NCBI RefSeq assembly: GCF_000702165.1
Contig: NZ_JNKU01000005.1
Coordinates: 1-64,000, forward strand
DNA length: 64,000 bases
Origin: Sharpea azabuensis DSM 18934
Lineage (GTDB): Bacteria > Bacillota_I > Bacilli_A > Erysipelotrichales > Coprobacillaceae
Direction: 5' to 3'
The translations under genes and the position numbers were made by a program. The notes under the pieces were generated by a model that did not search any database, was not told the DNA's origin, and saw only the letters and a program-made list of their open reading frames with translations. Numbering within the stretch: position 1 is the first letter of the stretch; every line of letters begins with the position of its first letter. Below are positions 53,313 to 61,564 of this stretch, piece after piece.

Positions 53313-53349
53313 TGTTAAGAAGAAAGAATAATTGTAAAGGAAGTGTTAA
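53313..53349 (-). promoter_or_regulatory. Probable Pho box upstream of pstS
   Basis: Minus-strand TTAACA (53349-53344), five bases, TTTACA (53338-53333), then a further TTAACA (53318-53313). The pattern resembles PhoP-binding repeats of Bacillus (TTAACA-like, 11-base period), although the third copy is slightly out of phase. Confidence 0.65.
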
Positions 53350-53428
53350 TTGAAAGAAAAATAATATAGATCATCACTTTCATTAGCATGAAATAAGAGA
53401 AATAGACTGTTAGCTTTTAAATTTTACG

Positions 53429-53454
53429 TAAAAAACAGGATAAAGCACTCCTGT
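53429..53454 (-). terminator. Terminator of the orphan antitoxin gene
   Basis: Minus-strand ACAGGA (53454-53449) pairs with TCCTGT (53440-53435) over an eight-base loop, followed by six U residues. Confidence 0.75.
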
Positions 53455-53485
53455 TCAATATATTATATCGATTCTTTCTTCTATT

Positions 53486-53797
53486 CTAAGTATTAATTTC
53501 AATGATTTTCTTTGAATTCAAAAAAGCTTTAGCGGCATTCGGTACGCTTCCCGCCGCTATATCGTCATAGCCTTTTTCTAATTTTTGATAGAATTCTTCT
53601 AGTATCATAAGATCAGCATTCATAGATGCTGGTGTTTTTGGTAAAGAAATAGAAAACGAAATTCCATCAGAAAGAGATGTCTGACTTAAATACATATTAA
53701 TAGCTGTTGACATAGGAATACCTAATTGTGATAAAACTTTTTCTGCTCGTTCCTTAACCGCTGGATTGACTCTTAAAGTTAATGTTGTTTTTTCAAT
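53486..53797 (-). CDS. RelB/DinJ-family antitoxin without toxin, apparent ATT start
   Basis: The frame reads EKTTLTLRVNPAVKERAEKVLSQLGIPMSTAINMYL, the ribbon-helix-helix start of RelB/DinJ antitoxins, followed by FSISLPKTP. The family normally begins with Met at the place of an ATT codon here (53795-53797); upstream in this frame there is a stop and no ATG, GTG or TTG. So either ATT is the start (rare) or the start has been lost and only the shorter form from ATG 53713 can be made, without the DNA-binding strand. No RelE/YafQ-type toxin gene follows; a terminator and the pst promoter do. Probably a decaying or solitary antitoxin. Confidence 0.65.
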   Translation of the reverse strand: MEKTTLTLRVNPAVKERAEKVLSQLGIPMSTAINMYLSQTSLSDGISFSISLPKTPASMNADLMILEEFYQKLEKGYDDIAAGSVPNAAKAFLNSKKIIEINT

Positions 53798-54152
53798 ATT
53801 TACGCATCTCTTTTATTTATAATGTTTTGTCATTACATTTTCATTATTTCTTCATTAATTGAATTTCTTTAGATTCACATGCTTAGTAGTAAAGACTACC
53901 AGTATTTAATTCGCTTTACTTTGTAGCATTTGTATTAGAAATATAAACGAGAGAATTGTTTATTACAAAGATTACTTATGTATTCACATGGTTTCATCAT
54001 AAAAGGCTTATGTTAAATAAACAAAATTCATGTTTAATAAGCTATGTTTATAAGAGTTTTCATGTTAATATCATAGTAAAGAAGGAGAAAATGGGCTTTT
54101 TACGTGAATATTCAGTAAATATGTATTTTTCGTTCAAAAAGAGAAAAAAGAA
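53798..54152. other. AT-rich spacer without a visible gene
   Basis: About 355 bases between the antitoxin and YitT genes. I see no convincing coding frame, repeat or terminator. An open frame on the plus strand from 53956 lacks a ribosome site and has the base use of non-coding DNA. Confidence 0.5.
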
Positions 54153-54181
54153 TTGTATTTTCTTTTGTACAATAGTAGAAT
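54153..54181 (+). promoter_or_regulatory. Promoter of the second YitT gene
   Basis: TTGTAT (54153-54158), 17 bases, TAGAAT (54176-54181), about 20 bases before the chosen ATG. This leaves a very short leader. Confidence 0.65.
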
Positions 54182-54200
54182 GCTCATTTGGGTGGTTTAT

Positions 54201-55094
54201 ATGCATAACAACATCTTCAAAACAATCGATCAATCCACTAATCGAAAAGTAAAGACCATTCGTACAATAATCTTAGTAGCGATAGCTTCCCTAATCATGT
54301 CTATTAATATTAAGACATTTGTACATTCAGGAGGATTACTTCCTGGTGGTATTACTGGATTATCATTACTAGTACAACGTATCTTTCTTCGTTTCTTTAA
54401 TTTAACTTTACCCTATTCTTTAATTAATATTATCTTGAATGCAATACCTGCAATAATTGGTTTCAAGATGATATCAAAACGTTTTACGTTCTACTCAGTA
54501 GTCATGATTGTTTTAAACTCTCTCTTAGTCGATGTTATTCCAGCATATACAATCACCAGTGACCCCTTATTGGTTGCTTTATTTGGTGGCTTGTTGAATG
54601 GTATTGCAATTGTCATAGCGCTATATGGGAATGCGAGCAGCGGTGGTACAGATTTCATAGCCGTGTACCTTAATCGCCGCTTTAATATTTCTTCTTGGAA
54701 CATTATTCTCTTATTCAATTCTGCAATCCTGCTCACAAGTGGAATGTTATTTGGCTTTAAAGCTTCTCTCTATTCTATTATATTCCAGTTTGTCTCTACC
54801 CAGACAATCTCTACATTCCATAAAAGCAATCAGAAAGTTACAATGTTGATCATCACAAACTACGCTGATGCTATTGAAGACGATATCCTGAACACTACCC
54901 ATCATGGTATCACGAAGTTTATGGGCGAAGGTGTTTATGACAAAGCACCTCGCTGTATGTTATATACCGTTGTCTCAGCCGATGAAGTCAACCTGGTAGC
55001 CGACATTGTGCATATGCATGACCCCCATGCTTTTATCAATGTCCTCAGATCAACATCTGTCAAAGGCAAATTCTATCAGAAGCCTTTAGACTAA
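54201..55094 (+). CDS. YitT-family membrane protein
   Basis: A 297-residue YitT/DUF2179 protein: membrane domain with HSGGLLPGGITGLSLL (about 41-56) and GNASSGGTDFIAVYLN, C-terminal soluble domain ending HAFINVLRSTSVKGKFYQKPLD. It shares overall layout and several loops with the protein at 15403-16290, so the window holds two paralogues. I start it at ATG 54201, since the promoter overlaps any earlier start. Function unknown. Confidence 0.85.
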   Translation: MHNNIFKTIDQSTNRKVKTIRTIILVAIASLIMSINIKTFVHSGGLLPGGITGLSLLVQRIFLRFFNLTLPYSLINIILNAIPAIIGFKMISKRFTFYSVVMIVLNSLLVDVIPAYTITSDPLLVALFGGLLNGIAIVIALYGNASSGGTDFIAVYLNRRFNISSWNIILLFNSAILLTSGMLFGFKASLYSIIFQFVSTQTISTFHKSNQKVTMLIITNYADAIEDDILNTTHHGITKFMGEGVYDKAPRCMLYTVVSADEVNLVADIVHMHDPHAFINVLRSTSVKGKFYQKPLD

Positions 55095-55095
55095 G

Positions 55096-55131
55096 AAAAC
55101 CCTCAGCACTTATAATAGCTGAGGGTTTTTT
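55096..55131 (+). terminator. Terminator of the second YitT gene
   Basis: Perfect stem AAAACCCTCAGC/GCTGAGGGTTTT with a ten-base loop and T run. Confidence 0.95.
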
Positions 55132-55570
55132 ATGCAAAAATTCATGAACTATGCTCACTCAACCCTCTTTTTATTTATAATAATCTTCAGCGTATATTGA
55201 TTGCTGATCACTTTCATGTTTTCTCAATGATGTCTTTATTATATTCACTATAGTAAAAAGTTTTATTTCAATCCTTGAATCTAATCTTTCAAAAATGATT
55301 TATAAGCTTTTATCTTAAAGAAAAGACATTCTCACAAAGATGTAAGTATTATTTTAGCAAGCTTCATTCAGCATATAAACATGCTCAATGCACACTGCTT
55401 TCTCAAGAATGTTGATATCTCTTATTCACATTGTTATCTTTGTGCATCAAAAATGTTCTTTTCTATTTTGTGTTGTAGTTGGAGCCTAGTACAATTATAG
55501 TATTAGGATACTTTCTTTATTACTTTGCAAAGGCTTGAGTGAAATCTAAGAAAATCCGAATTTCATATTT
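55132..55570. other. AT-rich spacer without a visible gene
   Basis: About 440 bases. I find no coding frame with a ribosome site, no long inverted repeat and no tRNA-like fold. The region is bounded by terminators that point towards it from both sides. Confidence 0.5.
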
Positions 55571-55573
55571 ATG

Positions 55574-55603
55574 CAAAAAATGGGATAGACATTACTATCC
55601 CAT
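55574..55603 (-). terminator. Terminator of the 111-residue minus-strand gene
   Basis: Minus-strand ATGGGATAG/CTATCCCAT (55603-55580) with a six-base loop, followed by six U residues. Confidence 0.95.
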
Positions 55604-55611
55604 AATTTATT

Positions 55612-55947
55612 CTATTGTCCTGGAGTATGTGTCATAGAAACTTTGACATTAAGGTTCTCAGCATGTTTGACAGTTGTCGTCGTTACAGTATAAGAACAGT
55701 CATGACCTTCTTCTTTTGTAAGGACATACATTTTTTCATAAACCATCTTGGCAACTTCTTCTGGAAAGATAGCTTTACGATCAATTGTCTTTTTAATCCA
55801 TTGATCCAACAAGGAATAGGAGAACTGAATTGGATCATAATCTTCAAATTCAACTGTAATAAGTAATTTGTATTTCTTGTTCTTGGCATCAAAGCATTCT
55901 ACTTCTTTATTGAGCGTTGTGACTAACTTTGCATGATCATTCAACAT
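55612..55947 (-). CDS. Conserved protein of unknown function (111 aa)
   Basis: A soluble alpha/beta protein. The start at 55947 (MLNDHAK) has GAAGGG at proper distance. It contains IQFSYSLLDQWIKKTIDRKAIFPEEVAKMVYEKM, suggesting helices, between two beta stretches (KYKLLITVEFED, CSYTVTTTTVKHAENLNVKVSM). No family recognised. Single gene with strong terminator, beside the serine biosynthesis genes but not in their unit. Confidence 0.65.
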   Translation of the reverse strand: MLNDHAKLVTTLNKEVECFDAKNKKYKLLITVEFEDYDPIQFSYSLLDQWIKKTIDRKAIFPEEVAKMVYEKMYVLTKEEGHDCSYTVTTTTVKHAENLNVKVSMTHTPGQ

Positions 55948-55998
55948 AAGCATCCCTTCTTTCACACTTTTCTAAAGACATTATACCACATAAAAATG

Positions 55999-56035
55999 AA
56001 AAAAGTCCCACTTGCGGCTATGAGGGAACTTTTTT
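55999..56035 (-). terminator. Terminator of serC-serA
   Basis: Minus-strand AAAAAAGTTCCC (56035-56024) pairs with GGGACTTTTTT (56009-55999), one bulge, followed by U residues. Confidence 0.75.
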
Positions 56036-56061
56036 CAAAGGATTTAGGAAGTTTTCGGAAA

Positions 56062-57228
56062 TTAGAAAACCGCTTTGGCAATGACGCGTGCACGAATAAC
56101 ACCATCATGCTTCTCAATGACTTTTGTGATATCTTCACTCAGATCATTTGTATCAATGATTGTATAAGCGATATCTCCTCGAGCCTTATTGACCATATTT
56201 TCGATGTTCATGCCTTTTTTTGCAAAAGCATTAGCGAACACTGCCAACATATTTGGAATATTCTTGTGGATAATGCAGACACGATAATTTGTCGCACGTG
56301 CTTCCACAACTGTAGGCATATTGACAGAATTCTGAATATTACCATTTTCTAGGAAATCTTTTAATTCAGTAACTGCCATTCTCGCACAGTTTTCTTCTGA
56401 TTCTGGTGTTGAGGCCCCTAAGTGTGGCATAACAATGACATTTGGTGTATTCACCAAATCCTTATTACCAAAATCAGTCACATATTTCGCAACCTGTTCT
56501 TTCTTAAGAGCCGTAATCATATCTTCGGTATTAACTAAAGCATCTCTTGCGAAATTCAATATACGGACATCACGCTTCATTAACGCAATGGTTTTCTTAT
56601 TGATCATATTCTTTGTTTCTTCGTTGGCAGGAACATGAATTGTAAGATAGTCAGCTTCACGATAGACTTCTTCTGGTGTTGTGGCATGTTTAACCCACTT
56701 AGATAAGCCCCATGCAGCCTTAACAGAAATGTATGGATCATAGCCCACAACATGCATGCCAAGCTTGATAGCTGCATTCGCAACGGCAACACCTATTGCA
56801 CCTAAGCCAATGACCCCCAGTGTCTTACCATCAATTTCCGGTCCGACAAACTGTTTCTTGCCAGCTTCAACAGCCTTACCAAAATCGTCATCTTCAATTG
56901 TTTTTGCCCATTCAATACCTTCAACAACCTTTCTTGATGAAAGGAAGAGTCCACATAATACTAACTCTTTAACAGCATTGGCATTAGCCCCTGGTGTATT
57001 GAATACTACAATACCTTTGTCACTGCAGGCATCAACTGGGATATTATTAACCCCTGCCCCTGCTCTTGCAATGGCTTTTAAATTATGTGGTGGGTCATAA
57101 TCATGAAGCTTAGCGCTCCTGACAATAATCGCATCCTCATCTTCAAACTTATCATCCACTTCATAAAGATCTCCAAAGAGCTTTAAGCCTTCATTAGAAA
57201 TCTTATTCATTGTTTTAATTTTATACAT
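56062..57228 (-). CDS. serA: D-3-phosphoglycerate dehydrogenase
   Basis: First enzyme of serine biosynthesis, 388 residues. NAD-binding GLGAIGVAVANAA (about 145-158), catalytic Arg in FARDALVN, Glu, and His in MPHLGASTPESEENC (about 266-280), then an ACT domain (about 315-388, NYRVCIIHKNIPNMLAVFANAFAKKGMNIENM) for feedback by serine. Short type without the intervening domain. It overlaps serC by one base (TAATG), so the two are coupled. serB is not in the window. Confidence 0.93.
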   Translation of the reverse strand: MYKIKTMNKISNEGLKLFGDLYEVDDKFEDEDAIIVRSAKLHDYDPPHNLKAIARAGAGVNNIPVDACSDKGIVVFNTPGANANAVKELVLCGLFLSSRKVVEGIEWAKTIEDDDFGKAVEAGKKQFVGPEIDGKTLGVIGLGAIGVAVANAAIKLGMHVVGYDPYISVKAAWGLSKWVKHATTPEEVYREADYLTIHVPANEETKNMINKKTIALMKRDVRILNFARDALVNTEDMITALKKEQVAKYVTDFGNKDLVNTPNVIVMPHLGASTPESEENCARMAVTELKDFLENGNIQNSVNMPTVVEARATNYRVCIIHKNIPNMLAVFANAFAKKGMNIENMVNKARGDIAYTIIDTNDLSEDITKVIEKHDGVIRARVIAKAVF

Positions 57229-58316
57229 TACTTATTCTCCTCTTCGAATTTCTTCATAAAGTTCACTAAGTATTCCACACCTTCATAAGTCATTGCATTA
57301 TAGATAGAAGCACGAATACCCCCAACCAAACGATGGCCTTTAAGGTTTGTCATACCAGCCGCAATACTTTCCTTCACAAATTTAGCATCCAATTCCTTAG
57401 AAGGTGTTGTAAACGCAACATTCATTCTTGAACGACTGCCTGCTTCTGTAGGATAGTTATAGAAATCCGATTGATCCAAGTAATCCTGTAAGAGTTTTGC
57501 TTTCTTTTCATTACGCTTAGCCATTTCTTCAAGACCACCCTGATCTTCAACCCACTTCGCAACTAAGCCTGCCATATAAATGGCATATGCAGGTGGTGTA
57601 TTATACATAGAATCCTTAGCTGCCATTGTGTCATACTCTGCTAAGACCGGGATATTTTCTTTATGTGGCTTGATGAGATCTTCACGAATGATCACAACAC
57701 CAAGACCAGCAATTCCCATATTCTTCTGCGCACCGGCATAAATTACACCATATTTAGAAACATCAACTGGACGTGATAAAATATCCGAACTCATATCTGC
57801 CACAAGGGGAGCACCCTTTGTGTCAGGAACATAATTCCATTCTGTACCATAGATTGTATTGTTTTCACATAAGTGCACATAATCCACGCCTTCTCTAATA
57901 TCAAGTTCATCCTGTGTTGGAATATGTGTATAGTTATTCTCTTTACCATCATAGGCTATATGTACATCCCCAAACTTAGCTGCTTCTTTAGCCGCTTTGC
58001 CTGAGAAACTACCTGTAACAATATAATCAGCCTTGCCTGTCTGCATTAAGTTTAAGGCAAGAGCACTAAATTGCTGGGTAGCACCACCATGTAAGAGTAA
58101 GATTTTATAGTTATCAGGAATCTTTAATAATCTTTTTAAAGTTGCTTTTGTTTCATCAAAAATCTCCTGGTATGCGGACGAGCGATGACTCATCTCCATT
58201 ACGCTCATGCCTGAGCCTTTATAGTTCAGCATTTGTTCCTGGGCTGTCTTTAGGACTTCTAACGGAAGTGTTGAAGGACCTGCCGCAAAATTATAAACTC
58301 TCTTTTGATCAGTCAT
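57228..58316 (-). CDS. serC: Phosphoserine aminotransferase
   Basis: PLP enzyme of 362 residues converting 3-phosphohydroxypyruvate to phosphoserine. Family start YNFAAGPSTLPLEVLKTAQ, SHRSSAYQEI, LLHGGATQQFSAL, PLVADMSSDILSRPVDVSKYGVIYAGAQKNMG with the PLP-binding lysine (near residue 195), and MNVAFTTPS. First gene of the unit; SD AAGGAGG. Confidence 0.96.
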   Translation of the reverse strand: MTDQKRVYNFAAGPSTLPLEVLKTAQEQMLNYKGSGMSVMEMSHRSSAYQEIFDETKATLKRLLKIPDNYKILLLHGGATQQFSALALNLMQTGKADYIVTGSFSGKAAKEAAKFGDVHIAYDGKENNYTHIPTQDELDIREGVDYVHLCENNTIYGTEWNYVPDTKGAPLVADMSSDILSRPVDVSKYGVIYAGAQKNMGIAGLGVVIIREDLIKPHKENIPVLAEYDTMAAKDSMYNTPPAYAIYMAGLVAKWVEDQGGLEEMAKRNEKKAKLLQDYLDQSDFYNYPTEAGSRSRMNVAFTTPSKELDAKFVKESIAAGMTNLKGHRLVGGIRASIYNAMTYEGVEYLVNFMKKFEEENK

Positions 58317-58347
58317 TGATTGACTCCTCCTTTAATAATTTAAGTGT

Positions 58348-58376
58348 ATACTATATGTTTTTCATAAATTTGTCTA
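58348..58376 (-). promoter_or_regulatory. serC promoter
   Basis: Minus strand TAGACA (58376-58371), 17 bases, TAGTAT (58353-58348). The leader of about 30 bases is too short for a T-box or riboswitch. Confidence 0.55.
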
Positions 58377-58568
58377 CCTTAATTATAATTTTTTACAAAT
58401 ATTTTATTAATTTTATATTATTGTATACAATCTTTTAGTATATTCCTTATTTATCTAGCGATATTCCTAATAAATTAATCATGCCAATAAACATTTATCA
58501 TCCACAAATCAGTTTCTTAATAGTCATTTTGTTTTATTTTCGTTATAATAAATAAGCTGGAGGTTTAT

Positions 58569-59864
58569 ATGATATTAAAAATTATTCTTATAGCCATCAT
58601 GGTTATTCATACAATATTCGATTTCATCCTACGCTCAATCGCCATAAAACATCGTGAGCTTCCTTTACCAGAAGAAGTTTCTGATATTTATAGTGAAGAA
58701 CGTTTTCAAAAATTTAAAGCCTACAAGAAAGACTATCTTTTCCCAGGTATTTTCCAAAGTCTTCTTTCACTTATTGTTGATATTGTCATTATTGTGTCAC
58801 CCTTCTATTCTCTTATGGAAAGACTGGGAAGAAATAATATCTATTTAATCTTTATTGTGACACTTTTAATTACTTCGCTTATTGAAGAAATAGTGAATCT
58901 GCCTTTTGATTATTATGCGACATTTGTGATTGAAGAAAAATATGGCAAAAACAAAAAGACCCCTCTCATCTTCTTCAAAGATGAATGCTTAGGTTTTGTT
59001 TCAAATCTTGTCATCATGTGTATGATTGTTCTGCCATTAACAGCACTTGTCCTGCATCTTATTCATCACACAGCACTTACTTCCTTCACCCTTACTAACA
59101 GTATTGTCTTTACGCTTATTCTCGCAGTCGGTATTGGTGTAGTCATGCTTATCGCTATGGGATTATCTTATATTGTTCTCAATATACAATATAAATTTAC
59201 TGACTTAGAAGATGGTGAACTTAAAGATAAAATCATCTATCTCATGCGTGATTCAAAGAAGAAAGTCAAACATATTAAAGTCTATAATGAATCTAAGAAA
59301 TCCACAGGAAAGAATGCCTTTCTATTAAAGATGTTATGGTATAGGGAGTTTGGTATTGCGGATAACTTTATTAATGAAAATGATGAAGATGAACTCTTAG
59401 CTGTCTTAAGTCATGAGATTGGTCATCTCAAACACAAAAAGAATATCTATAACTATCTTCGCTATATATTTATATCTATGCTTCTGATTGTATTGATTGT
59501 TGTACTGACACATTTGCCATTCTTTAACAAACTCTATATCTACTTCCTTCAAGCTTTTAATATCAAGACACTTAACATCTTACTGCTTGGCGAAGTCATC
59601 GTCACACTGTTTAGGCCAATCATGCGTATGTTAAGCATCTTCAATAACTATGTCTCAAGAAAAGAAGAATATGAAGCTGATGATAATGCGGTCAAGGAAG
59701 GTTATGGTGAAGCACTGATACAAACCTTTAAAACACTTAGTTCTGATGAGCTTGTTGATGTCAATCCTGCTCCTATAATCGAATTCATAGAATTCGATCA
59801 TCCTGGCATGTATAACCGTATTCATCATATTCACCAGCAAATACAAGAAAAACAAAATAAATAA
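58569..59864 (+). CDS. M48-family metallopeptidase (Ste24-like)
   Basis: Membrane zinc protease of 431 residues. Hydrophobic helices near 1-22, 60-80, 92-112, 145-165 and 180-205, then the catalytic site HEIGH at 282-286 (Leu-Ser before it), two more helices (about 297-318 and 333-350), and the third zinc ligand Glu in SRKEEYEADDNAV (near 365). This is the layout of CAAX-protease-1 (Ste24) relatives found in bacteria. Probably degrades or processes membrane proteins. The downstream gene begins 11 bases later. Confidence 0.9.
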   Translation: MILKIILIAIMVIHTIFDFILRSIAIKHRELPLPEEVSDIYSEERFQKFKAYKKDYLFPGIFQSLLSLIVDIVIIVSPFYSLMERLGRNNIYLIFIVTLLITSLIEEIVNLPFDYYATFVIEEKYGKNKKTPLIFFKDECLGFVSNLVIMCMIVLPLTALVLHLIHHTALTSFTLTNSIVFTLILAVGIGVVMLIAMGLSYIVLNIQYKFTDLEDGELKDKIIYLMRDSKKKVKHIKVYNESKKSTGKNAFLLKMLWYREFGIADNFINENDEDELLAVLSHEIGHLKHKKNIYNYLRYIFISMLLIVLIVVLTHLPFFNKLYIYFLQAFNIKTLNILLLGEVIVTLFRPIMRMLSIFNNYVSRKEEYEADDNAVKEGYGEALIQTFKTLSSDELVDVNPAPIIEFIEFDHPGMYNRIHHIHQQIQEKQNK

Positions 59865-59875
59865 GGAGGAAACTT

Positions 59876-60463
59876 ATGGACAAAACAATATTCAAACCTA
59901 TTCACACAAAAGTTAATTATTCTGATGATTGTATTGAAGTCATCAAAAAAGACAAGGCAGCACCTGATGAAAATACCTATCTTAGAAATACATTATATGA
60001 TTTTCACAACGGTACAATTGAGGTAGATGTGCTCAGTAAGCTTACAAAAGACGCCCCAGATTATGCTAGAGGATTTATCGGCATCGTCTTTCGTGCTAAC
60101 GCAAATGATAGTGAATTTGAGTCATTCTATATTCGTCCTACTAATGGCATGAATTGCTTAGATCCCGTTAGAAAGTCACATGGCTGTCAATATTTTTCCT
60201 ATCCAGGCTATACCTTTGCCTATTTCCGTGAATTTGGTATAGAAGGATATGAAAATGCAGTAGATACAATTGCACTTGAAAAATGGTCACATATTAAAGC
60301 AGAGATTCATGACAATAAGGGTATCTTCTTTGTAGATCATAAAAAGGTGCTAGAAGTTAATGGTTTTAAACATGGCGCAAATGCTAGAGGAGCTATTGGA
60401 CTCTATGTTGACATTGGAACTGATGGCTTCTTTAAGAACCTTAAAGTGACATGTACAGACTAA
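59876..60463 (+). CDS. Concanavalin A-like jelly-roll protein of unknown function
   Basis: A 195-residue soluble protein without a signal peptide. The pattern (YDFHNGTIEVDVLSKL, RGFIGIVFRANANDSEFESFYIRP, WSHIKAEIHDNKGIFFVDHKKVLEVN, GAIGLYVDIGTDGFFKNLKV) is that of LamG/glucanase-like jelly-roll domains, near DUF1080-type sugar-binding or hydrolase folds. Likely binds a carbohydrate. It is close behind the M48 protease with its own AAGGAGG, so the two are co-transcribed; why is unclear. Confidence 0.7.
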   Translation: MDKTIFKPIHTKVNYSDDCIEVIKKDKAAPDENTYLRNTLYDFHNGTIEVDVLSKLTKDAPDYARGFIGIVFRANANDSEFESFYIRPTNGMNCLDPVRKSHGCQYFSYPGYTFAYFREFGIEGYENAVDTIALEKWSHIKAEIHDNKGIFFVDHKKVLEVNGFKHGANARGAIGLYVDIGTDGFFKNLKVTCTD

Positions 60464-60524
60464 AACATAAGTTATAATAATATCAAAAAAGTGAATCATA
60501 TTTTCATATACTTGTCATATGCAC

Positions 60525-60563
60525 AAAAACCGATCATTCCTATTTTAGGATTGGTCGGTTTTT
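60525..60563. terminator. Bidirectional terminator between convergent genes
   Basis: AAAAACCGA...TCGGTTTTT long stem (60525-60563) with one G-U and small bulges, able to end both the plus operon and the LysR transcript. Confidence 0.8.
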
Positions 60564-60599
60564 CTCTTAATTCTTAACACATCAACTTTACTATATAGT

Positions 60600-61451
60600 T
60601 TAGAACTGATCAAAGTAATCAACTGCTTCAAGAGAAACAGGATTGTTGAGATAAACATAGTTGAACTGATGATAAATAATATAATCTTGAATATGAAACC
60701 TACAAAGACCATTATCATGCTTAAGAACGGATTTATAAGCAAAAGTAATACCTTTTAGCTCTTTGATTAGATGCATCATCAAGCCAAAGTCACTAATTGT
60801 TGTGACAGCACTGAATTCATTTAAATCATGATTATATTCTTTGAGAATACTTTCAAAGATATGTCTTGTCCCCGATCCTTCTTCACGCAGAAAAAGGTGC
60901 TCTTTAAACATATCTTGGGCAGGGATAATTTTATTAGCGAAAGGATGGCTCTTATGGCATACCCCGACAAACTCTTCTTTCTTATAAGTCCTGCTGGCAT
61001 ATTGATTACGATCAAAAGTCCCTTCTACGAGAGCAAAATCAAGTTCTCCTTCGGATAAGAGTTGTAATAAGTGATCCGTATTATCCATCACAACACAGAT
61101 ATTATTACCTTTTACTTTTAAATAGTTGGTGATCTTTTCATCGATTTCAAAACCGCCAACTGTTTTCGTAACACCGATACGCAGCGTTCTCCCTTCATGT
61201 TGTTGAAGCTTAAGCTGGAGTTGTTTTTCTTGATAACACATGTTTTGGGCATATGTCTGCAATATTTTTCCTTGCTTAGTAAGTGTGAGAATACGATTTT
61301 CATAGTGAAAAAGTCTACAGTTATAGGCTTGTTCGAGGTAATGAATATGTTGTGTGACAGCAGGCTGTGTCATATGCAGTGCTTCTGCTGTCTTACGATA
61401 GTTTCTTATCTTACAAAGCATGAGAAATGTCTTGAGTCTTGTATCAATCAT
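60600..61451 (-). CDS. LysR-family transcriptional regulator
   Basis: A 283-residue LTTR. Winged HTH at 1-60 (RLKTFLMLCKIRNYRKTAEALHMTQPAVTQHIHYLEQ), effector domain about 88-283 (TLRIGVTKTVGGFEI, ELDFALVEGTFDR, REEGSGTRHIFE). It is divergent from the YeiH-type gene, the usual arrangement in which the regulator controls the neighbour (as YeiE/YeiH or CysB-like control). SD AAGGGGGG. Confidence 0.9.
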   Translation of the reverse strand: MIDTRLKTFLMLCKIRNYRKTAEALHMTQPAVTQHIHYLEQAYNCRLFHYENRILTLTKQGKILQTYAQNMCYQEKQLQLKLQQHEGRTLRIGVTKTVGGFEIDEKITNYLKVKGNNICVVMDNTDHLLQLLSEGELDFALVEGTFDRNQYASRTYKKEEFVGVCHKSHPFANKIIPAQDMFKEHLFLREEGSGTRHIFESILKEYNHDLNEFSAVTTISDFGLMMHLIKELKGITFAYKSVLKHDNGLCRFHIQDYIIYHQFNYVYLNNPVSLEAVDYFDQF

Positions 61452-61564
61452 GTATCCCCCCTTTTTAATAAAATATATTTATCAACCCATATTTATTAAT
61501 AATTGGATATTATCATAATACTGTTTTATACTCAACGAGAATACTAAAGGGGAATTTTCATATT

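Noticed and set aside
53956-54252. Open frame of 98 codons on the plus strand before the second YitT gene
   Set aside because: No ribosome site, very Lys/Phe/Cys-rich, and it overlaps the YitT start and promoter in another frame.
15403-55094. Recent duplication of the two YitT genes
   Set aside because: They share the family layout and a few loops but differ in most residues, so they are old paralogues.
58317-58568. Serine T-box before serC
   Set aside because: The leader after the promoter is about 30 bases and has no T-box sequence.
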